Shown: one piece after another, positions 27,655 through 36,029 of the stretch | How the letters are laid out: each line of letters begins with the position of its first letter | How positions within the stretch are numbered: the first letter of the stretch is position 1 | DNA from: Aquicella siphonis | GTDB lineage: Bacteria > Pseudomonadota > Gammaproteobacteria > DSM-16500 | DNA length: 64,000 nucleotides | Direction of reading: 5' to 3' | NCBI RefSeq assembly: GCF_902459485.1 | Contig: NZ_LR699119.1 | Location: 1,426,001-1,490,000, forward strand | Translations under genes and position numbers: made by a program | Notes under the pieces: model-generated | Database searches by the model: none | The model's input: the letters and a program-made list of their open reading frames with translations, nothing else | Told to the model about the DNA's origin: nothing

Positions 27655-30600
27655 ATGAAGATGAACATGAACCTGATTGAGCAAGACCAGCTGCACCGCG
27701 CACGCGCGTTAAACGCCCGAGAATCATTCATCGTTCAGGCACCGGCAGGATCGGGTAAAACCGAATTGCTGATTCAGCGACTTCTCACCCTCCTGGCTCA
27801 CGTCAACATGCCGGAAGAAATCCTTGCGATCACTTTTACGAAAAAAGCAGCCAATGAAATGCGGTTACGCGTCATCAAGGCCTTGAAGCAGGCACTGCAT
27901 GATCCCGAACCTGCCGCCGCACACGGCAAAAAAACCTGGTCACTCGCACGCCAGGTATTACAACGCGACCAGGCCTTAGGATGGGATCTGATCGCCAATC
28001 CCAACCAGCTGCGCATACAAACCATTGATTCACTCTGTTCTTATCTCACCAGGCAGCTGCCTTTGTTGTCTCATTTTGGCTCCCAGCCAGACATAGCCGA
28101 CAACCCGGCAGCGTTATACCGCGAAACGGTTCGGGAAATCCTGACGCACGTTGAAGAAAATTATGATTGGTCAAACGCCATTACACAATTACTCCTGCAC
28201 CTGGATAATGATTTGAACAAATTACACGATTTGCTCGTGAGCCTGCTGGCCAAACGTGACCAATGGCTCTCATACGTTCAACTCGGCTCTGACGAAACAG
28301 AAATCAGACAAGAGTTAGAACGACAGCTGGGATTGGTCATTACCGATGCACTGATCAACGTACAAGATCGTTTTCCTCAATCCGCTGTCAATGAATTGCT
28401 CGCGATCGCTCGCTTCGCCGCTTCTCATGTCATCCAGTCTGATCCCGCTTTAGAGTTATCAGCTTGTCTTGATCTAAAGCAGATGCCTGGCACCACGCCG
28501 TCCGATAAACTTGTCTGGACAGGACTGGCCCGGCTGTTATTGACGAAAAGTTATTCCTGGCGCAAGCGTGTAGACGAAGACATAGGCTTTCCCGCCATTA
28601 AATCACTTAAAAATCCGGCCGAAATTGCTTTGCATCAGGATTATCGTCAGCGTCTCGTCAAACTGATTGCCTCGCTGCAGGATAATGAGAATTTACGCCT
28701 CGCGTTGTGCGAATTATTTTATCTGCCTGAACCCCATTACACGCAATCACAATGGGAAATCCTGCAGTCGCTGCTACTGGTACTCAAGATCGTCGCCGCT
28801 CAACTGCATCTTACTTTTCAACAGCATGGGCAGATAGATTTTATTGAAAACACCCAGGCTGCGCTGACCGCTCTAGGCAATGAGAACCAGGCAACAGATC
28901 TCGCGTTATCTCTGGACTATCAGATAAAGCATATACTCGTTGATGAATTCCAGGATACTTCCTACACCCAGTATCAATTGATTGAAAAATTAACCGCCGG
29001 CTGGGAAACCGATGATGGCAGAACGTTATTTGTTGTGGGTGATCCCATGCAATCAATCTATCGCTTCCGTGAAGCGGAAGTAGGATTGTTTATCCGCATG
29101 CGCACCAGGGGATTAAGCCATATTCGTCTTACCCCATTAACATTGACTGTCAATTTTCGCTCAGCGCCGCAAATTGTTGAATGGAACAACTTGCATTTCC
29201 AAACTATTTTTCCACCATTCAACGATATGTCGACTGGCGCAGTGACTTACAGTGCCAGTGTTTCCCACCATTCCGGATCCTCGGCAGCATCTGACACCCA
29301 AATCATTGTGCGGGGGTTTGCCGATTCACCCGATCAAAGCGAAGCGGAACAGATCACGGAATGGATACGCGACCTCAATCACCGCTTTCCGGGCGAGAGC
29401 ATCGCTATCCTGGTGAGGTCCCGGCCCCATCTGACAGCAATCATTCCGGCGCTGAAAAAAGCCGGCGTATCTTTCCGCGCCGTTGACATTGATCCTCTGG
29501 CATCCAGGCAGCATATACAAGATGTTTTATCCCTGACATGCGCCATGCTTCATCCCGCCGACCGCATCGCCTGGCTGGCTGTGCTGCGCGCGCCATGGTG
29601 CGGACTGTCACTTGCTGACTTGCACGTCTTGGCAGGCACTGATCCTTCGGCTGCCATATGCACCCGATTAAACATGAGAGATGTATTGGAAAAGCTCAGC
29701 AAAGACGGGTTTCAGCGCGTGGAACGTGTTTATCCCATTCTGAAAGCAAACATTTCCGAACGCGAACGGTTTGATTTACGCTCCTGGCTGGAAAGCACTT
29801 GGCTGGCTCTGGGCGGGCCTGCCTGCTTGCAATCATCCGCTGACATTGAAGACATACACGCCTATTTCAGGCTTCTGGAAGAAGTTGGCAGGAAAAACCA
29901 GATGCTTAATCTGGATCTTCTCAAGGAAACAATCAGTCAACTGTACGCATCCACTCAACATGATCATACCAACGTGCAAATCATGACAATTCATACGGCA
30001 AAAGGCCTGGAATTTGACTCTGTCATTCTGCCGCAGCTGGATAGAAAGAACCCTAACGATGACCGGCCATTATTATCCTGGATGGAACGGCCATTGAATA
30101 ATGACCAGTTCGCTCTTCTGCTCGCTCCCATTCACGCGACAGGCGATGAGAAGGACTCAATTTACGAATACATCAACAGGCAGCAGAAGATCAAGAGTGA
30201 TTATGAAACAGACAGATTATTTTACGTTGCCGCGACGCGTGCCAAAAAACGCTTGTTTTTGACTTTCAACACTACACGGAAAAATAACCATGATTACAAA
30301 GTTGAAGCAGGAAGTTTTCTGGAAAAAATCTGGCCTTATTTTGATCGCAGAAAAGAAGAAATCATTGTGTCAGATGAGGCGTCCCACACAGAATCATCCC
30401 AGGCCGGACCGGCGCGGCGCCCTGTCATGAAAATCCGCTCAGGCTGGACGAACCCCTGCAACGAAAGTTTGCCGCGGCCAGCGCCAGCACACCAGCAGAA
30501 AAACGGCTTTCACCTCATTGACAATACCAGTAAAATCATTGGCACTGTCACACACCGTATTTTACAGCGTATTTCCCTGGCCGGACTTGCCTGGTGGACC

Positions 30601-31050
30601 AGGCTGACCCATGCAGAACAAATCACTTTTCTGAAATATCATCTGCAACAGCAAGGCATGCATATCACGAAAATGGATGACGCGGTTAACATGGTCAAGC
30701 TCGCCCTTGATCACGCCACTGCCGACGAGCGAGGCAAGTGGATACTGAAATCTCATCGCGAAGCCAGATCGGAATTCGCACTGACCGCCAAAATCAATGG
30801 CGAGATTGAGAAATTTGTCATCGACAGGACTTTTGTGGACGACGACGATACCTTATGGATCATAGACTATAAGACAGCCGTGCCAGCCAAACACGATCTG
30901 GAAGATTTCCTGGCCAGGGAGCAAGCCAAATACCAGGAAAAAATGCATGCCTACGCTCTTGCGCTCAGACTCAGCACTGATCGATGCATCAAGTTAGGCC
31001 TGTACTTTCCCGCATTGCCCGCGTGGCGCGAATGGGAACCCGGAATTTAG
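27655..31050 (+). CDS. UvrD-family helicase/exonuclease, AddA-like
   Basis: Superfamily 1A helicase of 1131 residues. The motifs are in order: Walker A APAGSGKTELLIQRLL (near 30), QTIDSLCSYL, the Walker B VDEFQDTSYTQYQL, GDPMQSIYRFREAEV, MTIHTAKGLEFDSVILP and VAATRAKKRLFL. A C-terminal PD-(D/E)XK nuclease domain contains LWIIDYKTAVP and ends with CIKLGLYFPAL. Helicase plus nuclease in one chain, next to an AddB-like gene, matches the AddAB arrangement of break resection. The start MKMNMN has several nearby ATGs and no strong ribosome binding site, so it could shift by a few codons. It converges on the SDR gene. Confidence 0.9.
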   Translation: MKMNMNLIEQDQLHRARALNARESFIVQAPAGSGKTELLIQRLLTLLAHVNMPEEILAITFTKKAANEMRLRVIKALKQALHDPEPAAAHGKKTWSLARQVLQRDQALGWDLIANPNQLRIQTIDSLCSYLTRQLPLLSHFGSQPDIADNPAALYRETVREILTHVEENYDWSNAITQLLLHLDNDLNKLHDLLVSLLAKRDQWLSYVQLGSDETEIRQELERQLGLVITDALINVQDRFPQSAVNELLAIARFAASHVIQSDPALELSACLDLKQMPGTTPSDKLVWTGLARLLLTKSYSWRKRVDEDIGFPAIKSLKNPAEIALHQDYRQRLVKLIASLQDNENLRLALCELFYLPEPHYTQSQWEILQSLLLVLKIVAAQLHLTFQQHGQIDFIENTQAALTALGNENQATDLALSLDYQIKHILVDEFQDTSYTQYQLIEKLTAGWETDDGRTLFVVGDPMQSIYRFREAEVGLFIRMRTRGLSHIRLTPLTLTVNFRSAPQIVEWNNLHFQTIFPPFNDMSTGAVTYSASVSHHSGSSAASDTQIIVRGFADSPDQSEAEQITEWIRDLNHRFPGESIAILVRSRPHLTAIIPALKKAGVSFRAVDIDPLASRQHIQDVLSLTCAMLHPADRIAWLAVLRAPWCGLSLADLHVLAGTDPSAAICTRLNMRDVLEKLSKDGFQRVERVYPILKANISERERFDLRSWLESTWLALGGPACLQSSADIEDIHAYFRLLEEVGRKNQMLNLDLLKETISQLYASTQHDHTNVQIMTIHTAKGLEFDSVILPQLDRKNPNDDRPLLSWMERPLNNDQFALLLAPIHATGDEKDSIYEYINRQQKIKSDYETDRLFYVAATRAKKRLFLTFNTTRKNNHDYKVEAGSFLEKIWPYFDRRKEEIIVSDEASHTESSQAGPARRPVMKIRSGWTNPCNESLPRPAPAHQQKNGFHLIDNTSKIIGTVTHRILQRISLAGLAWWTRLTHAEQITFLKYHLQQQGMHITKMDDAVNMVKLALDHATADERGKWILKSHREARSEFALTAKINGEIEKFVIDRTFVDDDDTLWIIDYKTAVPAKHDLEDFLAREQAKYQEKMHAYALALRLSTDRCIKLGLYFPALPAWREWEPGI

Positions 31051-31054
31051 AGTA

Positions 31055-31075
31055 TTTCCCTGGATATCAGGGAAA
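31055..31075. terminator. Hairpin between convergent genes
   Basis: TTTCCCTG (31055-31062) and CAGGGAAA (31068-31075) form a perfect 8-bp stem with a 5-base loop. It lies 4 bases past the helicase stop and 12 bases past the SDR stop on the other strand. There is no good T run on either side, so terminator function is uncertain. Confidence 0.45.
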
Positions 31076-31087
31076 CGCTGACCGGAT

Positions 31088-31915
31088 TTAACTATCGACA
31101 AAAATGTCCTTTATGACCGGAATGAATCTGTGCATGGAATATTGCTTGAAATCCGTGACGCCACGCTGGCGTAATATTGTTTCATCAATAAAGAAATTCC
31201 CTGTCAGCGCGCGTGAATCCGTGGTAATGATCTCATAAGCCGCATCGGCGACAATCAACGGTTTTCGGCTTGCATGATAAAGTAACCTCGAAATATTGAC
31301 TGCTATAGCCGCTGTCGCTATCAATGTCTTTGGCCACAAGGAATTGACCGCGATACCGTCTTTTTTGAATTCTTCCGCCATGCCTAGTGTGCACATGCTC
31401 ATCCCGTATTTGGACATGGTATAGGCAACATGTTTTTTAAACCATTTAGGATTCATGCTGAGAGGCGGGGAGAGATTCAGGATATGCGGATTAGAAGATT
31501 TTTTCAAATGCGGAATACATAACTTTGAACACATGAATGTTGCCCGCACGTTGACAGAAAAAATCAGGTCAAAGCGTTTCATGCTGATATCAGAAGTCGA
31601 ACCGAGATTGATTGCGCTCGCATTATTGACAAGGATATCGATTCCGCCAAATACATCCACAGCCTTGGCAACCGCATTCGAGACCGCCGCTTCTTCGCGC
31701 ACATCCACCGCCAGCGGAAGGGCTTTTCCACCCGCTTTTTCCACTTCTTCCGCCACGCTGAAAATTGTGCCTTCCAGTGTGGGATGTGGCTCCGCAGATT
31801 TTGCCGCGATAACGATTTTTGCTCCGTCACGCGCACAACGCAGAGCTATCTCACGTCCAATGCCGCGGCTAGCGCCGGTAATAAAGATAACTTTATTCTT
31901 TAAACTTTTATCCAT
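31088..31915 (-). CDS. Short-chain dehydrogenase/reductase (HSDL2-like)
   Basis: NAD(P)-dependent oxidoreductase of 275 residues from the ATG at 31915, which has AAGGAA upstream. The cofactor motif is TGASRGIG near residue 13, followed by NNASA, and the catalytic YxxxK is in YTMSK. The overall pattern, with SLWPKTLIATAA and NFFIDETILRQRGV, resembles the hydroxysteroid dehydrogenase-like 2 subgroup. That subgroup has unknown physiological substrates and is linked to lipid metabolism. A longer frame to 32014 overlaps pilX and lacks a better ribosome site. The gene follows the minor pilin genes on the same strand but is unlikely to be functionally linked to them. Confidence 0.88.
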   Translation of the reverse strand: MDKSLKNKVIFITGASRGIGREIALRCARDGAKIVIAAKSAEPHPTLEGTIFSVAEEVEKAGGKALPLAVDVREEAAVSNAVAKAVDVFGGIDILVNNASAINLGSTSDISMKRFDLIFSVNVRATFMCSKLCIPHLKKSSNPHILNLSPPLSMNPKWFKKHVAYTMSKYGMSMCTLGMAEEFKKDGIAVNSLWPKTLIATAAIAVNISRLLYHASRKPLIVADAAYEIITTDSRALTGNFFIDETILRQRGVTDFKQYSMHRFIPVIKDIFVDS

Positions 31916-31937
31916 AAATCTATTCCTTATGAACGAA

Positions 31938-32516
31938 TCAAATTTCCCGCCACATCTGACGTCCGATCTGTATCCGCCGCAGCCGGCCTGAACAGGAAAC
32001 ACCCTGATTCGCATGGACGGCTACCGTACTTTGCAGGCAATATCCGGGTTCAGTTTCTTCTTGCCCCGCAGACACCATTAACAGGGTAAGACGGTAATAC
32101 TGGACGGCCAGCAGATGATTATCAGCAATTTGTCCCGCATATGCACAACGATCCAGTTCTTCTCTCTCAACCGCATAATAATATCTAATCCCGTCCAAAT
32201 TGCCACTACAAGCGTTCAGCTCCCACCATCTTAGCGGCCTGGCTGCCAGCTTATATGCGGGCATTCTCGATATCAGACAGCCCGGCTGGTCAGTTTCAAC
32301 CCGATGCTCAATTTGACGCATGATCCTGTTTGCTATCTGTAAACGGCGTTCATGTTGCAGCAGGAAATCGTCTTGTTTCAAGGAAGCGGCTGCGCGCAGC
32401 AGACTGTAAACACTCAGCAGTGAAAATATCTGCAAGAACACGAGGATGGAAAACAAGACAAATCCCCGTGCCCTTTTTTCCCTCAGGCAGCCGCTACTGC
32501 AAGTACGCATAAACAT
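31938..32516 (-). CDS. pilX: Type IV pilus minor pilin PilX-like
   Basis: Membrane-anchored pilin-like protein of about 192 residues. A basic stretch (REKRARG) precedes one long hydrophobic segment (FVLFSILVFLQIFSLLSVYSLL), the class III prepilin-like layout of PilX. Cysteines in the C-terminal half may form disulfides. Position directly after pilW and overlap with its 3' end are the strongest arguments. Starts at 32516 and 32510 both overlap the pilW coding end. PilX normally works with PilV, PilW and PilY1 to prime pilus assembly. No pilY1 follows here, and the next gene is an SDR oxidoreductase. Confidence 0.68.
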   Translation of the reverse strand: MFMRTCSSGCLREKRARGFVLFSILVFLQIFSLLSVYSLLRAAASLKQDDFLLQHERRLQIANRIMRQIEHRVETDQPGCLISRMPAYKLAARPLRWWELNACSGNLDGIRYYYAVEREELDRCAYAGQIADNHLLAVQYYRLTLLMVSAGQEETEPGYCLQSTVAVHANQGVSCSGRLRRIQIGRQMWREI

Positions 32517-33339
32517 ACCAGGTTTTGCTGATTGCTGAGGAAGCAAGTTCCAGCGCGAACCCGACGCCGGTCACCTGTGACCAGTCTGTTACTTCATGCG
32601 CTGGCAAGTCTGCCGTATGTCCCGACTGGCTGACCGTGTAGCGTATCCGCATCCCATTGATTCCGGTTGACAATTCAAAATGGCGATGATTGATATCTTC
32701 CAGAAACAATGCCGAAACAGGCTTTCCATCTCTTTCATTTCGCCCCGTCTGACGCACTGAATATCGATTGATTTCCAGGCGGCTGATCTCGGAATGTTTC
32801 TCATACCTGTCGTGCAAAGGCAGCGTGGAGACAATTATCTGCCTCCCCTGGACGCGAATCACTCTGTCCACCCGGAAAATTTCCGCATGCCGGCAGTTCG
32901 AAATAATTGCCATATCGCCGGATGCCAGACTGACTCCCGCATCAGCCATTAATCTGTTGTCATCCGACATGGGCGCCAGCAATCTGGCAGACGGGTAACC
33001 GGCATAGCGCACCGTGAATTCCTGCGCGCTGTTACCTGTTAATCTGGTGGCAGGAGTCAGATTAAATCCTTGAAAAGACCTAACCGGAAAATCCCCGCTC
33101 AAATGCGCGCAGCCCACCCGTCCCGCCTTGTTAATTTCCGACTTCAGGATTTGCGCGATTGTAAAAGCGTTAGCCTGGATATCCTGCAAAGCCGACTGAA
33201 TATGCTGGCTCCGCCAACACGCCAGATACGCGGACACCAACAGACTAAACACATATAAACTCACCGTTATCCCTATCATTATTTCCACCAGCATAATCCC
33301 CTTTGATGCTGCCAGGCGGCGCATGCGGATTTTATGCAT
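32494..33339 (-). CDS. pilW: Type IV pilus minor pilin PilW-like
   Basis: A 281-residue prepilin-like protein. The leader MHKIRMRRLAASKG is followed by IMLVEIMIGITVSLYVFSLL. This is a prepilin peptidase site with Glu at position +5 of the mature protein, although Ile rather than Phe is at +1. The large C-terminal domain has cysteines and beta-type repeats, as in PilW. The start at 33339 overlaps the pilV stop by eight bases, and a start 15 codons upstream is also possible. PilW is a minor pilin in the initiation tip of type IV pili. Being flanked by pilV and pilX gives the best support. Confidence 0.78.
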   Translation of the reverse strand: MHKIRMRRLAASKGIMLVEIMIGITVSLYVFSLLVSAYLACWRSQHIQSALQDIQANAFTIAQILKSEINKAGRVGCAHLSGDFPVRSFQGFNLTPATRLTGNSAQEFTVRYAGYPSARLLAPMSDDNRLMADAGVSLASGDMAIISNCRHAEIFRVDRVIRVQGRQIIVSTLPLHDRYEKHSEISRLEINRYSVRQTGRNERDGKPVSALFLEDINHRHFELSTGINGMRIRYTVSQSGHTADLPAHEVTDWSQVTGVGFALELASSAISKTWYVYAYLQ

Positions 33340-33694
33340 ACAGGCAGGTTGTCTGCGCCGATGGATTGTTTCGTCCAAAATCATGTTGCCGCCTCCAGCA
33401 GAGAGTTATTCTCAAATCAGGGATGACGCCGGTTATCTCACCTTTCCCTTCCGGCAGGCTTGCCTGATTCTGGGTATTCCACGCTATTAACCAATCCTTC
33501 AAGTCCACCTCGTTTGCACGCCTCAAGCGTTCATGCATCACATCCAGCTGCCGCACGGCAACAGCCAGATAATAAGCATTCAGGGATTTTTTCAGAGAAA
33601 TGATTTGCACCGCCTCCACCCCTAGCAGCATGACTGACAGGATGAACAGGCTGATCATGACTTCAATCAAACTGGTTCCGGTATGTGTTTCCAT
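33332..33694 (-). CDS. pilV: Type IV pilus minor pilin PilV-like
   Basis: Prepilin-like protein of 120 residues. METHTG is followed by TSLIEVMISLFILSVMLLGV, giving the prepilin peptidase cleavage after Gly and Glu at +5. That is the standard type IV pilin N-terminus. AGGAA lies six bases upstream of the ATG at 33694, which is why I reject the longer frame to 33829. The C-terminal part ends ITLCWRR...TTCLYA with two cysteines. It is the first gene of the pilV-pilW-pilX set, each overlapping the next. No fimT, pilY1 or pilE is nearby. Confidence 0.8.
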   Translation of the reverse strand: METHTGTSLIEVMISLFILSVMLLGVEAVQIISLKKSLNAYYLAVAVRQLDVMHERLRRANEVDLKDWLIAWNTQNQASLPEGKGEITGVIPDLRITLCWRRQHDFGRNNPSAQTTCLYA

Positions 33695-33857
33695 AAAAAA
33701 TTCCTGGTTGAATCCACGCTGGCCTGCGTGAAAAAAGATATCGCGTTCAAGAATGCGGAAGGTGTTTGGCGAACTGCGTCGGATTTCGTGTGTGAGAACA
33801 GAAGAAGTGGCGGAAAATTCCTTGATCACGCTTCAGGTACTTTGTCGGTATAGCATA

Positions 33858-33896
33858 GCTTCTTCGGGCAGAAAGAAAATTCCCGCCCGAAGAAGC
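33858..33896. terminator. Strong hairpin downstream of serC
   Basis: GCTTCTTCGGGC (33858-33869) and GCCCGAAGAAGC (33885-33896) form a perfect 12-bp stem around a 15-base loop. It begins 22 bases past the serC stop and precedes pilV on the same strand. No T run follows the stem on the minus strand. It may protect the serC mRNA end or act as a weak terminator separating it from the pilin genes. Confidence 0.55.
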
Positions 33897-33918
33897 CCGC
33901 TGTTGCTGCCGGCGGAAA

Positions 33919-35007
33919 TCAGCCGTAACGCCTTGCGAAACTCCTCATGAAGTCAGCAAGCACCTTGACACCTTCTTCCGGCATGGCGTTATAGATGCTG
34001 GCGCGCACTCCGCCTGTCACGCGGTGGCCGCGCAGATTTGTCAATCCTGATTGTTCAGCTTCTTCAAGGAAAAGGGCTGTCAGTTTGTCATCCTGGAGAT
34101 AAAACATGACATTCATCAGGGAGCGGCAGGCTGGCTGAATCCGGTTCACATAAAAATCCTTATGCTCATCTATCAATGTATACAATGTCCTGGCATTGCG
34201 CAGATTTTTCTGATACATCGCTTCAACGCCGCCATGACGTTTCATCCAGTCCAGCACCAAACCGGAAATATACCAGCTATAAGTGGGTGGTGTGTTATAA
34301 AACGAGTGATGCTCGGCATGCAGCTGATATGAATAAAGTGTCGGCACGGTCTTTTTAAGCTCAGAGATCAAATCACCCCTGATAATGACTATCGTGAGAC
34401 CCGCCTGGCCAACATTCTTTTGCGCGCCGGCGTAAATGATTCCAAAATCACTCACCTTCACCGGGCGGGATAAAATCATGGAAGTCATATCCGCGACCAG
34501 CGGAACATTGCCCGTCTTGGGTACCCACTGAAATTCGAGACCGTCTATGGTTTCGTTTGGCGTGTAATGAAGATAAGCCGCGCCTGGATTCACATTCCAG
34601 TGCGACTGATCCGGTATGCAGGCCAGATTGTCACGAAGTTCAGTTTGTGCTGCCACATTGACGACGCCATAACGGCTCGCCTCGGCGATAGCCTTTTTAG
34701 ACCATACGCCAGTATCTATGTAATCTGCGGTGTCGTTGCCGTTGAATAAATTAAGCGGCACCATGGCAAATTGGGTTGTCGCGCCGCCAGCCAGAAACAA
34801 GACATGGTAGTGACTGGGGATAGACATTAATTCTCGCAGATCCGCTTCAGCTTTTTCAGCCACCATCTTGAATTCCGGCCCCCGGTGCCCAAGCTCCATA
34901 ATAGACATGCCGGTTCCCTGCCAGTCCAGCATTTCACGCTGGGCCGTTAACAAGACTTCTTCAGGAAGCATGGCCGGACCGGCGCTAAAATTAAATACTT
35001 TTCGCAT
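33919..35007 (-). CDS. serC: Phosphoserine aminotransferase
   Basis: Converts 3-phosphohydroxypyruvate and glutamate to phosphoserine in serine synthesis, and also serves pyridoxal phosphate synthesis. From MRKVFNFSAGPAMLP it has 362 residues, the usual length. Landmarks are MSIMELGHRG, FLAGGATTQFAMVPLN, VADMTSMILSRPV, the PLP lysine in YAGAQKNVGQAG, and the C-terminal LRGHRVTGGVRASIYNAMPEEGV. The ATG at 35007 has AAGG eight bases upstream. The 17-codon upstream extension in the same frame is unlike the family. A strong hairpin follows the gene. Confidence 0.97.
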   Translation of the reverse strand: MRKVFNFSAGPAMLPEEVLLTAQREMLDWQGTGMSIMELGHRGPEFKMVAEKAEADLRELMSIPSHYHVLFLAGGATTQFAMVPLNLFNGNDTADYIDTGVWSKKAIAEASRYGVVNVAAQTELRDNLACIPDQSHWNVNPGAAYLHYTPNETIDGLEFQWVPKTGNVPLVADMTSMILSRPVKVSDFGIIYAGAQKNVGQAGLTIVIIRGDLISELKKTVPTLYSYQLHAEHHSFYNTPPTYSWYISGLVLDWMKRHGGVEAMYQKNLRNARTLYTLIDEHKDFYVNRIQPACRSLMNVMFYLQDDKLTALFLEEAEQSGLTNLRGHRVTGGVRASIYNAMPEEGVKVLADFMRSFARRYG

Positions 35008-35339
35008 ACTGTTTACCTTATTTAGGTCTTGAACATCCGACTTCAGGAGCGCTGTCATAAATGGTTTCTATTCCTATTGTTTTTTATGAAGGTTTTTCAT
35101 GCCTGTGAAGAGATCACGACAATATTCCGGCACGCATGCAATCCAGGCCGGCGCGGCCTCCCGGCTTCAGGACGTCCGCACCCGGAGGTCAGCCAGCGCT
35201 CGTCTGCGCGCCATCTTCTTGCAGTGCAAGTCTGCGTTTCCCGTCAACATGCAGTACATATCCTAGCAATTATTATTTTGCTTCGCTATCATATACGATT
35301 AAAAAAGGCGCATGATTAAATAACGCAGAGAGATAATCC
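35008..35339. other. Divergent promoter region between serC and marC
   Basis: This 332-base gap has one plus-strand open frame (35029-35319) of low protein quality that I do not accept as a gene. The stretch 35240-35330 is AT-rich and is the likely promoter area for marC. No strong hairpin or repeat was seen. Confidence 0.45.
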
Positions 35340-35969
35340 TTGACCTACGCTGATACTGTTAAGTTTCTTGTATCCATGATCATCATGATGAACCCTCTGG
35401 GTTCTCTTTCCATTTTTCTGCAGCTGACCAATAAATCCACCCTGCTCCGCCAACGCAAGACCGCTGTCACCTGCGGGATATCCATCACTATCATCATGGT
35501 CATTACCATCTGGATTGGCAGTCAGTTATTGGACTTACTGGGCATCACTATTTCTTCTTTTCGTTTCGCCGGCGGCATCATTCTGCTTCTTACCGGCTTG
35601 TCCATGCTGCAATCCAAGGAAAGCCCTATCAGCCATACACCTGAAGACGATATCGCCGCGGAAGAACGCAGCTCTATCGCCATCGTTCCGCTGGCGCTGC
35701 CCATCATCATTGGCCCTGGCGCCATCAGTACCCTGGTAATCGCATCCAATGATTACGCCAATTTTGTGTTGAAAACCTGGTTGTCCATCCTGTGCGTCAT
35801 ACTGGCCGCAGGCATGTTCACCCTTCTGTATTACGGGGCTGTCATTGGTAAACTCGTAGGTGAATCAGTCATGAAAGTCATCACACGCATCATGGGCATG
35901 ATTATCATGGCTATCGCGGTGGGAATGCTGGCAAACGGCCTGACAGGCCTGATTCCTGCCTTGCGTTAA
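35340..35969 (+). CDS. MarC family integral membrane protein
   Basis: A 209-residue inner-membrane protein with six hydrophobic segments. The MarC-type sequence MMNPLGSLSIFLQLT lies in the first helix, IVPLALPIIIGPGAIST in the middle and GMLANGLTGL near the end. Despite the name, a role in multiple antibiotic resistance has not held up in E. coli, and the function of the family is unknown. Translation appears to start at a TTG (35340), because an in-frame TAA lies two codons upstream and the next ATG would remove the start of helix 1. It is convergent with fumC and separated from it by a GC-rich hairpin. Confidence 0.88.
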   Translation: MTYADTVKFLVSMIIMMNPLGSLSIFLQLTNKSTLLRQRKTAVTCGISITIIMVITIWIGSQLLDLLGITISSFRFAGGIILLLTGLSMLQSKESPISHTPEDDIAAEERSSIAIVPLALPIIIGPGAISTLVIASNDYANFVLKTWLSILCVILAAGMFTLLYYGAVIGKLVGESVMKVITRIMGMIIMAIAVGMLANGLTGLIPALR

Positions 35970-35988
35970 AAAACATGCTTTCTCTGCG

Positions 35989-36019
35989 CTCCCGGCGGCG
36001 TTTGACGCCAGGCCGGGAG
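35989..36019. terminator. GC-rich hairpin between convergent marC and fumC
   Basis: CTCCCGGC (35989-35996) pairs with GCCGGGAG (36012-36019), and GGCG/CGCC extends the stem inside the loop. It lies 19 bases past the marC stop and 11 bases past the fumC stop. No T run follows on either strand. Confidence 0.5.
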
Positions 36020-36029
36020 TTCAACGGCT

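Noticed and set aside
35029-35319. 96-codon plus-strand open frame between serC and marC
   Set aside because: It has no ribosome site, an improbable composition (many Cys, His and Arg) and overlaps the serC start region. It is probably non-coding promoter DNA.
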